DNA of 64,000 nt from Acidobacteriota bacterium (GCA_022820545.1 JAJEFG010000011.1:37975-101974), one strand, 5' to 3'. Counted from the stretch's first letter, positions 32,799 through 44,711 are shown. Made by a program: numbers and translations. The notes: a model not told the origin generated them from the letters alone.

Positions 32799-33713
32799 TT
32801 ACCGGCTGAGGACCGAGATGTGGACGGCCGCTCCCTCGAGAGTCAGCGCCTGGCCGGCCCCCTTCTCGCTCGTGTAGTGACGCTCCTGACCGAGCCCGAG
32901 TCCGGCTGACCGCTTCGACTCCGCCCGGCTGATGCCGCGGAGGGCGCGCAGGACGCGCTCGGGGGAGGGCCAGCCGCGCGCGGTCGGCTCTTCGAGGAGA
33001 TAGGAGCGCGTGAGCGCCGCCCAGTGAGGCTTGAGCAGCTCCGGAGCGCCGAAGATCTCGGCGCCGACGATCCGCGGGCCGTGGGCCACGACGAATCCAC
33101 ACTGGCCGGGGAGCGGACCCAGACGCACCAGTTCCTCCACCGCGGCGCCTCGGCCCTGATCGCGCCGGAACACCTCGTCGGTATCCACGATTGCGGCCGT
33201 CGGTGAACTCGTCCCCATCTGGTCCAGCTCTCCCTCGATCGAGCCCCACACTTCCGACTGAGCGCCGCGCCGGGCGTACGGAGTGCCGGCCTGGGCCGCC
33301 ACGGCGTCGCGCAGGGTGCGCCGCACCCGGCGGGGGGTGTGGGTGGGGGCCGGCCGGAAGTCCCGCCGCCTTCCCCACCGGCCCTGCTCCAGGCAGGTGA
33401 CGGGGATCTTTACCGTCGCTCCGGCCGCCACCAGCACGCTGACGTTGATGGTGCGGTTCTGTTTTCCCCCTACGAACTGCTCGCCCTCGACGAGCAGCAA
33501 GGGCGCTTCCCCTGGGTTGGTCAGCGTGAGATCCCCGACCGACGCGTCGCCTAGTTCGTCGATGACCCGTTCGGCGGTGGGGCCGGTGGCGATCTCGGGC
33601 AGCCCGTTTTCCATCAGGTACACCGGGAAGAACGAGATCCCGGCGCGGGTGATCGGACGGCCGATCGCGGCCCCGTCCAGGTTCGGAAAGAAGTGTCCAT
33701 AGTCCTTGCTCAT
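32799..33713 (-). CDS. ARPP-1 domain protein
   Basis: A 304-residue protein with the ARPP-1 signature L-L-L-V-E-G-E-Q-F-V-G-G-K-Q-N-R-T-I-N, followed by V-P-V-type strands and C-L-E-Q-G-R-W. The family is named from its association with ADP-ribosylglycohydrolase and rhodanese-phosphatase genes; its own activity is unknown. A conserved Glu and Lys in the signature may be catalytic. ATG at 33713 begins M-S-K-D-Y-G-H-F-F, with GGAGG just upstream. No partner gene of the expected types is adjacent here. Confidence 0.85.
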   Translation of the reverse strand: MSKDYGHFFPNLDGAAIGRPITRAGISFFPVYLMENGLPEIATGPTAERVIDELGDASVGDLTLTNPGEAPLLLVEGEQFVGGKQNRTINVSVLVAAGATVKIPVTCLEQGRWGRRRDFRPAPTHTPRRVRRTLRDAVAAQAGTPYARRGAQSEVWGSIEGELDQMGTSSPTAAIVDTDEVFRRDQGRGAAVEELVRLGPLPGQCGFVVAHGPRIVGAEIFGAPELLKPHWAALTRSYLLEEPTARGWPSPERVLRALRGISRAESKRSAGLGLGQERHYTSEKGAGQALTLEGAAVHISVLSR

Positions 33714-33969
33714 AGCGCCTCCTTGCGTCTGATTGCGGATTGCGTCTGAGACTAGGGGGCCCCCGGGACAGAACCTGTCAGGTATGGGAGACCTGAGCGC
33801 TGTTTTCGCGCTCCCGCGCGATGCCGGCCGGAGGCCGGCGCTCCGCTGCCGCGCGTCACCCGGGCTGCCGGGGTTCCGCCGATGCCCCTCTCCGGGCCGG
33901 GCGAGCGGCCGGTTGCGGGGCCTGCAGGCTGCTAAACTCAGCCGCCTTTGTGGCGAGCGCCTTGCCGAA
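33714..33969. repeat. Gene-free interval upstream of tRNA-Asn with one repeat hairpin
   Basis: About 256 nt. A single hairpin GCCGGCCGGAGGCCGGC lies at 33823-33839, a half unit of the dispersed repeat. The rest holds the promoters of the ARPP-1 gene (leftward) and of tRNA-Asn (rightward). Confidence 0.5.
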
Positions 33970-34044
33970 TCCACGGTAGCTCAATGGCAGAGCAGCGGAC
34001 TGTTAATCCGTTGGTTGTAGGTTCAAGTCCTACCCGTGGAGCCA
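33970..34044 (+). tRNA. tRNA-Asn (anticodon GTT)
   Basis: A 75-nt tRNA including encoded CCA. The acceptor stem TCCACGG pairs with CCGTGGA, the discriminator is G, and CCA is at 34042-34044. The anticodon arm is GCGGA-CTGTTAA-TCCGT with anticodon GTT. The T-arm is GTAGG-TTCAAGT-CCTAC. All stems are intact. Confidence 0.97.
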
Positions 34045-34078
34045 GGCGCTCCACCCTGATGCGGGAGGTTCGATCGGG

Positions 34079-35086
34079 ATGACGCGGGTGTTCCTGGCGG
34101 GGCTGGTCTTCGGTCTCGTTGCCGTGCCGGCACTGGCGGAACCTCCTCCCGAGCCCGAGGAGAAGCCGACGGCCGCGGTCACGGCGCCCCAGGACGACTC
34201 CGACGACGACGCGCCGGTGGTGGACTACACCTTCCGGCTCCGCGGGCGGTTCATCGACAACCTCTCCGACCTCGGGGACGTCACCGTCCAGCGGCTCTCG
34301 GTCTGGTCCGACTTCCGGATCGGCGACCGCATCCAGGCGCGCGCCTCCTACGACGTGGGGGCGACCCGGATCCACGACCTCTACGTGCAGTACGACCTCG
34401 GCGGCGGGGTGCGGCTCCGGGCCGGCCGCAGCGCTCCGCTCTGGATGGCCGAGTACACCGACGCTCCCTTCGCCTTCCAGATGATCGGCGTTGCGCCCGG
34501 CGCCGCGCTGACCCAGATCCGCGAGAACGGCGTCTTCCTGTTCGTGGACCGCGGGGGCTACAGCGGGCGGCTCCACGTGGTGCGGGGGTCCGGCTGGGCG
34601 GAGGATCCCAACGGGTTCAAGGACGTGATCGCCGGCGTCGGCCGCAGCTTCGCGGCCCTCGGAGGAAACTGGAAAGTGGACGTGGGTCACTACGAGGGAC
34701 GCGACGGGACGGGGGACGACCTGATTCCCCGGCGCCAGACCGCCGCGCACCTCGACGGCACGATCGGACCCGACCGGACGTTCCGCAGCGCCGTCTACCA
34801 GCGGGACCAGAACGAGCGGAAGCACGTCGGCGGTTTCGCGCGTTTCCGCCAGCGCTTCGCGCCGCGCGTCTGGACCGGGATCGAGTTCGGCGGTGAGTCG
34901 AACAACGGCCCGATCGAGGATCCGGGCCACCTGAGCTACGTGCGGATGGGAGTCCGCTACGAGCTTCCGTGGACGCTGACCCACATCGAGGCCGACTTCC
35001 GCCGGCGGTTCGGGGCGATCTCGGACAACGAGGTGTTCGTCAACCTCCAGTGGATCCTGGACTTCCAGAACCCGCGCCGGAACTGA
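34079..35086 (+). CDS. Porin-like outer-membrane beta-barrel protein
   Basis: A 335-residue exported protein. The signal peptide ends at P-A-L-A, followed by an acidic linker (Q-D-D-S-D-D-D-A). The rest alternates short amphipathic strands typical of a phosphate-selective porin-like barrel (F-R-L-R-G-R-F, I-H-D-L-Y-V-Q-Y, L-R-A-G-R-S) and ends with W-I-L-D-F-Q-N-P-R-R-N. It lies right after tRNA-Asn. The likely role is a passive channel in the outer membrane; substrate unknown. Confidence 0.8.
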   Translation: MTRVFLAGLVFGLVAVPALAEPPPEPEEKPTAAVTAPQDDSDDDAPVVDYTFRLRGRFIDNLSDLGDVTVQRLSVWSDFRIGDRIQARASYDVGATRIHDLYVQYDLGGGVRLRAGRSAPLWMAEYTDAPFAFQMIGVAPGAALTQIRENGVFLFVDRGGYSGRLHVVRGSGWAEDPNGFKDVIAGVGRSFAALGGNWKVDVGHYEGRDGTGDDLIPRRQTAAHLDGTIGPDRTFRSAVYQRDQNERKHVGGFARFRQRFAPRVWTGIEFGGESNNGPIEDPGHLSYVRMGVRYELPWTLTHIEADFRRRFGAISDNEVFVNLQWILDFQNPRRN

Positions 35087-35118
35087 TCGACGGCGCCGCG
35101 AGCGCGGTTGGAGTTACG

Positions 35119-35173
35119 CCGTGCGCGGCGCGGAGCGCCGCGGTGCCGGTCTGGAGACCGGCGTTCCAAGCCG
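35119..35173. repeat. Two-hairpin intergenic repeat unit
   Basis: Hairpins at 35126-35140 and 35145-35162 with the same tail as the unit at 26517. The two units are almost identical over more than 50 nt. It lies between convergent genes (porin and hutH). Confidence 0.8.
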
Positions 35174-35193
35174 TCGCGTCATCCGCGCTGTGC

Positions 35194-36707
35194 CTACCCC
35201 GAGAGGGCCGTCGGGGCGTAGTCCCGGAAGCCGCCCGCGGCGATCAGCGCCGCGACGCCGCCGATGTCAGGGGCGAGGGAGCGGTCCTCGGTATAGGGCG
35301 CGGAGATCCCGCGCACGGCGGCGATCGCCTCCTCGAGGGCTCCGGAGCTTTGGGCCGGGCGGTGGAACTCGATTCCCTGCACCGCCGCGAGCAGCTCGAT
35401 GGCGACGATGTGCTCGAGGTTGTCCAGCATGTCGTGGAGCCGGCGCGCCCCGTGCGTCGCCATGCTGACGTGGTCTTCCTGGTTGGCCGAGGTCGGGATG
35501 CTGTCCACGCTCGCCGGATGGGCGAGCCCCTTGTTCTCCGAGGTGAGGGCGGCGGCGGTGATCCCGGCCATCATGAAACCGCTGTTCAGGCCGCTGTCGT
35601 GGACGAGAAACGCCGGCAGCCGGCTCAGGTGCGGGTCCACCAGCAGCGCCGTCCGCCGCTCGGACAGCGATCCGATCTCGGCGATGGCGAGCGCCAGGAT
35701 GTCGGCCGCGAAGGCCACCGGCTCGGCGTGGAAGTTGCCGCCGGAAAGCACCTCTCCCGAGTCGGGAAACACCAGCGGGTTGTCGGTGACCGCGTTCGCC
35801 TCGGTCTCGAGGAGCGACGCGGCGTGGCGCAGGTTGTCGAGGCAGGCCCCCATCACCTGCGGCTGACAGCGGATCGAATAGGGGTCCTGCACCCGGTCGC
35901 AGTCGAGGTGCGAGGCGCGGATCGCGCTGCCGCGCATCAGGTCCCGCAGCACACCGGCGACGACGGCCTGTCCCGGGTGGCCACGGATCTCCTGGATCCG
36001 CGGATCGAACGGGATATCGCTTCCCTTGATGGCGTCGGTGGACAAGGCACCAGCGGCCAGCGCGGCGGCCAGTACGTTCTCGGTCCGGAAGGCGGCGGCG
36101 AGGGCCAGGGCGGTCGAGACCTGGGTCCCGTTCAGAAGCGCCAGTCCTTCCTTCGGCGCCAGCCGCAGCGGCTCCAGCCCGGCCCGACGCAGCGCTGCCG
36201 CGCCGCTCAGGGCCTCGTCCCCGATCCGGGCCTCTCCCTCCCCGATGAGCACGCCGGCGAGGTGGGCCAGCGGCGCCAGGTCCCCCGACGCCCCGGCGGA
36301 GCCCTTGGCCGGAATCCGCGGGTAGATCCCGTGTTCGAGCAGCGCCGCGAGCGCCTCGACGAGCTCCAGGCGCACCCCGGAGTGCCCGCGCGCGAGCGCC
36401 GTCACCTTCATCAGGATCACCAGGCGGACGACCTCCTCCCCGAGGTCCTCGCCGACCCCCGCGGCATGGGAACGGACGATGTTCTCCTGGAGCTTCCGGA
36501 GCTCGGTCGCGTCGATCCGCACGTGGACGAGATGCCCGCAGCCGGTGTTGACGCCGTAAACGGGACCGCCGCCGGCGATCGCCGCATCGATCGCGACGGA
36601 CGCGGCGGTGATCCGGCGGCGCGCGTCGTCGCCGAGTTCGACCGACACGCGGTCGCGCCACGCCGCGCGCAGGGCGGCGAGGGGGATCGCCTCCCCGATC
36701 TCGATTC

Positions 36708-36711
<4 letters not shown>
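35194..36711 (-). CDS. hutH: Histidine ammonia-lyase
   Basis: A 505-residue ammonia-lyase that converts L-histidine to urocanate and ammonia. The A-S-G triad that forms the MIO cofactor is in [13 protein letters not shown]. Active-site elements V-N-T-G-C-G-H, N-G-T-Q and [11 protein letters not shown] are present. Length is normal. GTG at 36711 overlaps the hutU stop as GTGA, so it is the last gene of hutF-hutU-hutH. Confidence 0.96.
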
Positions 36712-38365
<1,654 letters not shown>

Positions 38366-38369
<4 letters not shown>

Positions 38370-39730
38370 GGCGACTCCATTCCGAGGCGGGCCAACGCGG
38401 CCGCGAAATCCCTTGCCGTCCGGGTGCGGTCCACGTGCCGGCCGCCTGCCACCTTCCATTCGCCGTGGACCATGACGCGTTCGATCGGTACTCGATATCC
38501 CGAGAATAGCAGCGCGTCCAGCAGCGTGGCGGGGCCGTGGCCGGCCAGCATCGGGTCCCCGGCGTCCAGCACCACGAGGTCGGCGGGCGCCCCGGGAGCG
38601 AGCCCGAAACGCGACTGACCGGCGGCCTGCGCGCCGCCCGCGAGCACCCGCCGGAACAGCTCCCGTCCTACGTGCGGATCTTCGACGGAAGTCACGTTCC
38701 GGGATTCCGAGTGCAGGCGCTGGGCGTACTCGAGCCAGCGCAGTTCCTCGAAGGGGTTGATGGTTACGTGGCTGTCGGAGCCGATCGCAATCCGGCCGCC
38801 GGCGGGCAGGAAGCGCTCCAGCGGGAACAGGCCGTCGCCGAGGTTCCCCTCGGTACTGGGACAGAGGCAGACGACCGCGCCGGAGGCAGCGAGATCGCGG
38901 GTCTCCGCGTCGTCGAGGTGGGTGGCGTGGACCAGGCACCACGCCTCGTCCACGTCGAAACGTTCCAGCAGCCAGCGCACCGGGCGGGCGTTGCAGGCGG
39001 CGAGGCAGTCCTCGACCTCGCGGCGCTGCTCGGCGATGTGGATGTGCAGCGGCGCGCCGCTGCCGGCCGCGCGGGCCGCCACCCGGCGCAGGGAGGGCTC
39101 GCTGACCGCGCGCAGGCTGTGGGCGCCGATTCCGACCGTCACCCGCCCGGAAGCCCCGTCGGCCGCACGTTCCTGGTGGGCGAGGAAGCTCTCGACCTCC
39201 ATCGCGAACCGGCGTTGCCGCGGCTCGGGGGCCGGCCGGTCGAAACCCGCGCGCTCGTAGAGCACCGGGAGGTAGATCAGCCGGATGCCGCTGTCCGCCG
39301 CGGCCTGGCGGAGCGCCTCGAACATGGCGTCGGCATCGTCCCGTCCGGCAGGGTCCCGGAACACGTAGTGGAACTCGGCGACCGACGTGTAGCCGGCCGC
39401 AAGCATCTCGGTGTAGGCCTGACGGGCGATGGCCGTGAGGCCGCGGGGGTCGAGCCTCCCGGTGAGTTCGTACATCCGCTCGCGCCAGGTCCAGAACGAA
39501 TCGCGGCCGGCCCCCGAACGGTGCTCGGTCCTCCCGGCCAGCGCCCGCTGGAACGCGTGGCTGTGGGCGTTGGTCAGGCCGGGGATCACGATCCCGGCGG
39601 TCAGATCGGCGTCCGGCGGGGAGGGAACCCCAGCGGAGGCCTCCACGATTTCGCCCTCGCGGATGCCGAGCAGGACGTCCTCCGCCCACCCGGTGGGGAG
39701 CAGCGCGCGGCGCGCCAGGATCCGCTTCAT
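38366..39730 (-). CDS. hutF: Formimidoylglutamate deiminase
   Basis: A 454-residue amidohydrolase that turns N-formimidoyl-L-glutamate into N-formylglutamate and ammonia. The metal site is visible in N-A-H-S-H-A-F-Q-R, a His in H-I-H-I-A-E-Q, H-A-T-H and G-S-D-S-H-V. HutF rather than a formimidoylglutamase (HutG of the arginase type) marks the five-step histidine route, which then needs N-formylglutamate deformylase; that gene is not in the window. It is divergent from hutI with 38 nt between, so the promoters overlap. Confidence 0.94.
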
Positions 39731-39768
39731 CGGTGTTTCCGAAGCTTGGCACACGCTATGGTCGGACG

Positions 39769-40989
39769 ATGGGCCGCTGGGACCTGCTGCTGACCGATGC
39801 GCACATCGCGACGATGCGCGCCGGCGTTCCCGATCCCTACGGCGCCATCGAAGACGGAGCGCTCGCGATCCGGGACGGCGAGATCGCCTGGGTTGGGCCG
39901 GAAGCGGAACTTCCTTCCCATCGGGCGGAGGAGGCACGTTCCCTCGAAGGGCGCTGGATCACGCCCGCCCTGATCGACTGCCATACCCACCTGGTGTTCG
40001 GCGGCGACCGCGGGAGCGAGTTCGAAGCGCGCCTCGGAGGAGCGAGCTACGAGGAACTGGCCGCCGCCGGTGGCGGGATCATGGACACGGTGCGGGCCAC
40101 CCGGGCCGCTTCGGCGGAAGAGCTCTTCCGGAGCGCCGTGGGCCGTTTGCAGGCGATGGCCGATGCGGGTGCGGCTACCGTGGAGATCAAGTCCGGCTAC
40201 GGGCTGGACCTGGACACCGAGATCCGGATGCTCGAGGTGGCGCGCCGCCTGGGCCGCGCTTCCGGGCTGACGGTGCGGACGACGCTCCTGGCCGCGCACG
40301 CGGTGCCGCCGGAATTCCGGGGCCGGCCGGCCGACTACCTCGCCTTCGTCGGCGACGAGTTGCTACCCCGCGTGGCCGCGGAAGGCCTCGCGGATGCCGT
40401 GGACGGTTTCTGCGAGTCCGTCGCCTTCAGCGCCCCGCAGCTCGCGGGGTTGTTCGAACGCGCCAGCGCTCTTGGGCTGCCGGTCAAGCTGCATGCGGAC
40501 CAACGGACGGACGGCGGCGGGGCGGCGCTCGCGGCGCGCTTCGGAGCACTTTCCGCCGACCACCTGGAGTACGCCCCGGAGGCGGGGATCGAAGCGCTCG
40601 CGCGAGCCGGAACCGTGGCGGTGCTGCTGCCGGGGGCCTTCCTGACGCTCGGCGAGAGCCGCCGCCCTCCGGTCGGCGCGCTGCGCCGGTTCGGGGTCCC
40701 GATCGCGCTGGCCACCGATTGCAACCCGGGAACGTCGCCGCTCGGCTCGCTTCCCGAGGCCATGGCCCTGGCCTCCCGGCTCTTCGGGTTGACGCCGGAG
40801 GAGTGCCTTGCCGGGGTGACGCGCCACGCGGCGCGGGCGCTCGGGCTGGAGCACGACCGGGGGACGCTCGAGCCGGGGAAGCGCGCGGACATCGCCATCT
40901 GGGACATCGGTCATCCGCGCGACCTGACCTACTGGCTCGGCCGCCGGGCGCTCGCCGGGTTGCTGGTTCGAGGACAGGACCGCGGGTAA
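39769..40989 (+). CDS. hutI: Imidazolonepropionase
   Basis: A 406-residue amidohydrolase that opens imidazolonepropionate to formimidoylglutamate. The metal-binding C-H-T-H is near residue 68, with F-G-G-D-R and E-I-K-S-G-Y-G-L-D in their normal places, the L-H-A-D-Q segment, and D-C-N-P-G-T-S near residue 322. The ATG at 39769 starts M-G-R-W-D-L-L-L; an in-frame ATG 12 codons earlier is possible but would overlap the hutF promoter. It is transcribed away from hutF-hutU-hutH. Confidence 0.96.
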   Translation: MGRWDLLLTDAHIATMRAGVPDPYGAIEDGALAIRDGEIAWVGPEAELPSHRAEEARSLEGRWITPALIDCHTHLVFGGDRGSEFEARLGGASYEELAAAGGGIMDTVRATRAASAEELFRSAVGRLQAMADAGAATVEIKSGYGLDLDTEIRMLEVARRLGRASGLTVRTTLLAAHAVPPEFRGRPADYLAFVGDELLPRVAAEGLADAVDGFCESVAFSAPQLAGLFERASALGLPVKLHADQRTDGGGAALAARFGALSADHLEYAPEAGIEALARAGTVAVLLPGAFLTLGESRRPPVGALRRFGVPIALATDCNPGTSPLGSLPEAMALASRLFGLTPEECLAGVTRHAARALGLEHDRGTLEPGKRADIAIWDIGHPRDLTYWLGRRALAGLLVRGQDRG

Positions 40990-41134
40990 CGGCCCGCATT
41001 CCGCTGGGCCATTCGACGCTCCAACCGTCAGAATCCACACCCCGGTCGAACCTTTCAACCCGTTCGGTCGTTCCGGAAGCAGCGGCGCCGTCCGCGTTCA
41101 CATCACGATCCCCAGCAAAGGAGCAGGAAACCCC

Positions 41135-41629
41135 ATGGCCAAGGCCACGCACTACATTCCGAACCGCGCCAACGCGGTCACCCCCTATCTCGTTGTCCGC
41201 GACGGACAGGCGGCGCTCGCCTGGTACCAGGAGGTGCTCGGCGCGACCGTGGACTCCTCGATGGAGGGAGAGGGCGGCGCCGTCATGCACGCGGAACTCC
41301 GCTTCGGCGAGAGCCAGATCTACATGGCCCAGGAGTTTCCCGGACCGCCGGCGGAGGCCGGGTTCGTTTCCCCGGACACTCTCGGCGGGACCAGCACGAC
41401 GATCCACCTCTACGTGCCGGACGTGGACGCCGTGCACCAAAAAGCGGTGGAGAAAGGCGCTAGCGAGATCCGTCCCCCCCAGGACCAGTTCTGGGGTGAC
41501 CGCATGTCGAACGTCGTGGATCCCTTCGGGCATCGCTGGAGCCTGGCGACGCACATCGAGGACCTGAGCGAAGAGGAGCTGGAAGCCCGAGCGCGCGCGG
41601 CCGCCGCGGAGTTCGAGGCTCAGCAGTAG
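41135..41629 (+). CDS. VOC family protein (glyoxalase/PhnB-like)
   Basis: A 164-residue VOC-fold protein. The opening V-T-P-Y-L-V-V-R-D-G-Q-A-A-L-A-W-Y, M-H-A-E-L-R-F-G-E-S near residue 47 and D-P-F-G-H-R-W-S-L-A-T-H near residue 130 match the PhnB-like glyoxalase group. A helical tail rich in Glu and Ala follows. It is not closely similar to the VOC gene at 11556. Function is unassigned. Confidence 0.88.
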   Translation: MAKATHYIPNRANAVTPYLVVRDGQAALAWYQEVLGATVDSSMEGEGGAVMHAELRFGESQIYMAQEFPGPPAEAGFVSPDTLGGTSTTIHLYVPDVDAVHQKAVEKGASEIRPPQDQFWGDRMSNVVDPFGHRWSLATHIEDLSEEELEARARAAAAEFEAQQ

Positions 41630-41695
41630 GGCCTCAAGCTCCCTCGACGAGCAACACCGGTCAGTTGCTGCGAAACGCAGCCGCGACGGAAGGGA

Positions 41696-41824
41696 ACGCC
41701 GGTCTTCAGACCGGCACCGTCCGCCGAAGGCGGGCGCAACGCAACGTCGGGCCATGACCGGGCCGGGCATTCCGCGCTTCGCGGCCCTGCGGCCCGCGGT
41801 GCCGGTCTGAAGACCGGCGCTCCC
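41696..41824. repeat. Two two-hairpin repeat units between convergent genes
   Basis: Unit one has GCCGGTCTTCAGACCGGC at 41698-41715 and a second stem at about 41719-41735. Unit two, inverted, has a GC stem at about 41781-41797 and GCCGGTCTGAAGACCGGC at 41801-41818. The two units face each other. Confidence 0.7.
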
Positions 41825-43621
41825 TTACAGCGTCCGGAGGAAGGCGATGAGGGCGGGGAGGTCGTCCGCGCTCACCTCGACTCCGAGTCCCGGGTGGACT
41901 TCGAAGACTTCTTCGAGCGACTTGGCGGAGCCGTCGTGGAGGAGCGCCCGCCGGAACCGGACTCCCCGGAGCGACGGCGGGTTGAACCGGTCGTGTCCCA
42001 GTTCGTCGGTCAGGCCCACGTTGTGGACCCCCGGCGAGGTGTAGACCGGGGCGGTGTGACAGCGGTTGCAGGCGTAGCGGTCGAAGGCTTCCCGTCCCTC
42101 GGCCAGGAGCGCCGATTCCACAGGCGCGCCGACCTCCGGTAGTTCCAGGGTGCGCAGGTAGGCGGCGAGGTCGCTCACCTCGCGCTCCTCGAGGCGCCGC
42201 CCGCGGAGGGTGGTGCGCACCGACTTGACCACCTGATCCTCGAGCCTGCGGATCTGCCCGTCCCAGGCCCACGGCTTCGTGTCCGCCACCCCGAGCAGCG
42301 AGAGGACCCGCTTGGGGGCGCCGTAGGTGCCGTCGCCCAGGGTGTCCGAGAGACGGTGGTTCGTGTGTCCCTGGGTGTGGCAGCTCGCGCAGCTCATCCA
42401 GCCGCGGAGCGAGAGCGACGCGTCGTGAAAGAGCAGTTCGCCCCGTTCGACGGCGGTGAGCGGCGCCGCCGGACCGAGGGGGATCCGGGCCACCTCGGTC
42501 TGTTCGGCGAGCGCGACCACCGAGATCTCGTCGGACCGGGTGTTGGCCACGTAGAGGAGTCCGTTTCCGTCGGCCGCGATCGCCGAGGGGCCGCGCCCCA
42601 CCCGCGCGTGGCTCATCCGCCGGGCGTCGGCGCCGCCGAAGGCGAGCCGCCCGACTCCGGACAGCGCGATGACCAGCTCGCCCTCCGGCGAAACGACCAT
42701 CGCCGCCGGGTCCCCCGACGGGGTGAGGACATCGCCGAGATCCATGATCCGGGTGCGCCGACCGAGGCGCGGGTTGCCGGAAACCAGGTCGTCCAGCGGC
42801 ATCAGGCTGACGCTGTTCGTGATGAACACCCCCCAGCGGATGTCGTCCGAGGTGGTGTGCATCCCGGTGTGGAGTTCCTGGTGGGTAATCCCGAGCCGCC
42901 CGTCCGGGAGGAGCGTCAGGCCCCTCAGGTTGTGACCGGTGAGTTCCTTCGTGCGGAGCAGTTCGCCGTCCGCGGCCGAAACCACCGCGAGGCCCCCGCC
43001 GAAGCCGTCCGCGACGAGCAGCTTCCCGTCGCCCAGGAACAGCATCTCCTGCGGCTCGAAGGGGAGATCGGCGACCCAGCGCGGCGTGTCCAGATCCCCG
43101 GCAGTCGCATCCGGACCCGTCAGGTCGTACATCTGGACCCGCCGCGACCAGAGGCAGGAAACGGCCAGCGACGCGTCCTGCCGGGCGGCGCGGACCGGGT
43201 AGCGGCAGGTCGGGACGGCCGCTTCCACCTCGAGGAGCGGGGCCGCCGCGGCCGCCGGGAAGGGGCCGGGAGCCGTCCAGTCGCCGTTTCCGGGGCGGAG
43301 CACCAGGAGTTCGTGCGCACCGTGGTCGACGGCGAGCACCCGCGCGCCGTCCGGAAGGAGCGCCAGGTCGGTGATGTTCGCGCCGGCCGGGGCCTCTCCC
43401 AGGAGGGTGAGATCGGCCGTGCGGACGACGCTGACCGTTCCGGCGCGGTTGCCGACCAGCAGCGCCTCGCCGGCCGGGGTTCCCGGCGCGAGGACGACCG
43501 CCTGCGGACGGCGGGGCGCCTCGGCGCGTGCGGCGCTCCCGAAACCCAGCCAAACCGCTCCCGCGACCAGGGCCAGCGCGGCGAGCCGGCGTCCCGGGAG
43601 GGGTGTCCGCATGTCCCGCAT
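41825..43621 (-). CDS. Periplasmic di-haem c-type cytochrome with beta-propeller N-terminus
   Basis: A 598-residue exported protein. A signal peptide ends near A-R-A-E-A. Residues about 40-360 contain repeated strands with D-G-x-x-L-V-A/V-A-D and V-V-S patterns, like a YVTN-type beta-propeller. Two c-type haem sites follow: C-A-S-C-H near residue 405 and C-N-R-C-H near residue 520. This matches the MauG/di-haem peroxidase-like proteins fused to a propeller. ATG at 43621 or 43612 are both possible. It is divergent from the Rieske oxygenase with 49 nt between. Confidence 0.87.
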   Translation of the reverse strand: MRDMRTPLPGRRLAALALVAGAVWLGFGSAARAEAPRRPQAVVLAPGTPAGEALLVGNRAGTVSVVRTADLTLLGEAPAGANITDLALLPDGARVLAVDHGAHELLVLRPGNGDWTAPGPFPAAAAAPLLEVEAAVPTCRYPVRAARQDASLAVSCLWSRRVQMYDLTGPDATAGDLDTPRWVADLPFEPQEMLFLGDGKLLVADGFGGGLAVVSAADGELLRTKELTGHNLRGLTLLPDGRLGITHQELHTGMHTTSDDIRWGVFITNSVSLMPLDDLVSGNPRLGRRTRIMDLGDVLTPSGDPAAMVVSPEGELVIALSGVGRLAFGGADARRMSHARVGRGPSAIAADGNGLLYVANTRSDEISVVALAEQTEVARIPLGPAAPLTAVERGELLFHDASLSLRGWMSCASCHTQGHTNHRLSDTLGDGTYGAPKRVLSLLGVADTKPWAWDGQIRRLEDQVVKSVRTTLRGRRLEEREVSDLAAYLRTLELPEVGAPVESALLAEGREAFDRYACNRCHTAPVYTSPGVHNVGLTDELGHDRFNPPSLRGVRFRRALLHDGSAKSLEEVFEVHPGLGVEVSADDLPALIAFLRTL

Positions 43622-43670
43622 TGTATGGCGGCCCAGCGGGGGCAGAATTCGGCGGAGCGAGGGAAGTTGG

Positions 43671-44711
43671 ATGTTTCTCAGGAATGCCTGGTACGTCGCC
43701 GCCTGGAGCAGCGAGATCGGTCGGACACCGCAGCAGATCCGCGTCCTGGGCGAAAAGGTCTGCGTGTTCCGTCCCGGCGGGGACGGGGTCGCCGCGCTGG
43801 AGGACGCCTGCCCGCACCGCAAGCTGCCCCTCTCGAAGGGCCGGATCCGGGACGGCAACCTGGAATGCGGGTATCACGGCCTGACCTTCGACCCTTCCGG
43901 ACAGTGCGTCTGGGCGCCGGGCAGCGGGCGCATTCCGCCGGGCGCGAACGCCCGGGCATACCCGGTGCACGAAAAGTACGGCCTGGTCTGGATCTGGATG
44001 GGCGACGCCGCAATCGCCGACCCCGCGAAGATCATCCCTATCCCCAACTTCGACGATCCGGCCTGGGGCATCAACCGGGGTCCCGCCCTGGAGCTCGCGT
44101 GCAACTACCTGTTCGTGTGCGACAACCTGCTCGACCCCACCCACGTCGCCTGGGTGCATGCGACGTCCTTCGCCCAGGATGCCGCGAAGGACGCTCCCCT
44201 GCAGGTGACGGGAACGAAGGACGGCGTCATCGTGCACCGCTGGATGCTGGACGTGGAGCCGGCCCCCTTCTACCGGAAGATCGTTCCGTTCGAGGGCAAC
44301 TGCGACCGGCTGCAGCACTACGAGGTCCGCTACCCGTCCCTCGCGTTCATCCGGGCGGTCTTCACGCCCGCGGGCACCGGCGGACCGGAGGGACCGCTGG
44401 CCGACAGCACCTTCATCATGGACAGCTACAACTTCATGACTCCGGTCACCGAGAAGGAAACCCGCTACTACTGGTTCCAGCTTCGCAACGTCAGGCCCGG
44501 CGACGAAGACCTGAGCGAGATGATGAGCGAGGACGTGCGCGAGGCTTTCGAGGAGGACCGCGCCGTCCTGAACGAAGTCCAGATCGGCATGGACACGGCG
44601 ACTTCACCGAACATCAATCTGCCGATCGACGCCGGACCGTTGCGGTTTCGCCGGCAACTCGAGGCGATGATCGCCGGGGAAGCGGCGGCGGGAGCCGGGA
44701 CCGGCGCCTGA
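43671..44711 (+). CDS. Rieske non-haem iron oxygenase (VanA-like)
   Basis: A 346-residue ring-hydroxylating or O-demethylating oxygenase subunit. The Rieske [2Fe-2S] ligands are C-P-H (near residue 47) and C-G-Y-H (near 66). The mononuclear iron site is in N-L-L-D-P-T-H-V-A-W-V-H near residue 155. The overall length and the opening F-L-R-N-A-W-Y-V-A-A-W match vanillate O-demethylase oxygenase. No reductase partner gene (VanB-like) is adjacent, so electrons must come from elsewhere. Confidence 0.92.
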   Translation: MFLRNAWYVAAWSSEIGRTPQQIRVLGEKVCVFRPGGDGVAALEDACPHRKLPLSKGRIRDGNLECGYHGLTFDPSGQCVWAPGSGRIPPGANARAYPVHEKYGLVWIWMGDAAIADPAKIIPIPNFDDPAWGINRGPALELACNYLFVCDNLLDPTHVAWVHATSFAQDAAKDAPLQVTGTKDGVIVHRWMLDVEPAPFYRKIVPFEGNCDRLQHYEVRYPSLAFIRAVFTPAGTGGPEGPLADSTFIMDSYNFMTPVTEKETRYYWFQLRNVRPGDEDLSEMMSEDVREAFEEDRAVLNEVQIGMDTATSPNINLPIDAGPLRFRRQLEAMIAGEAAAGAGTGA

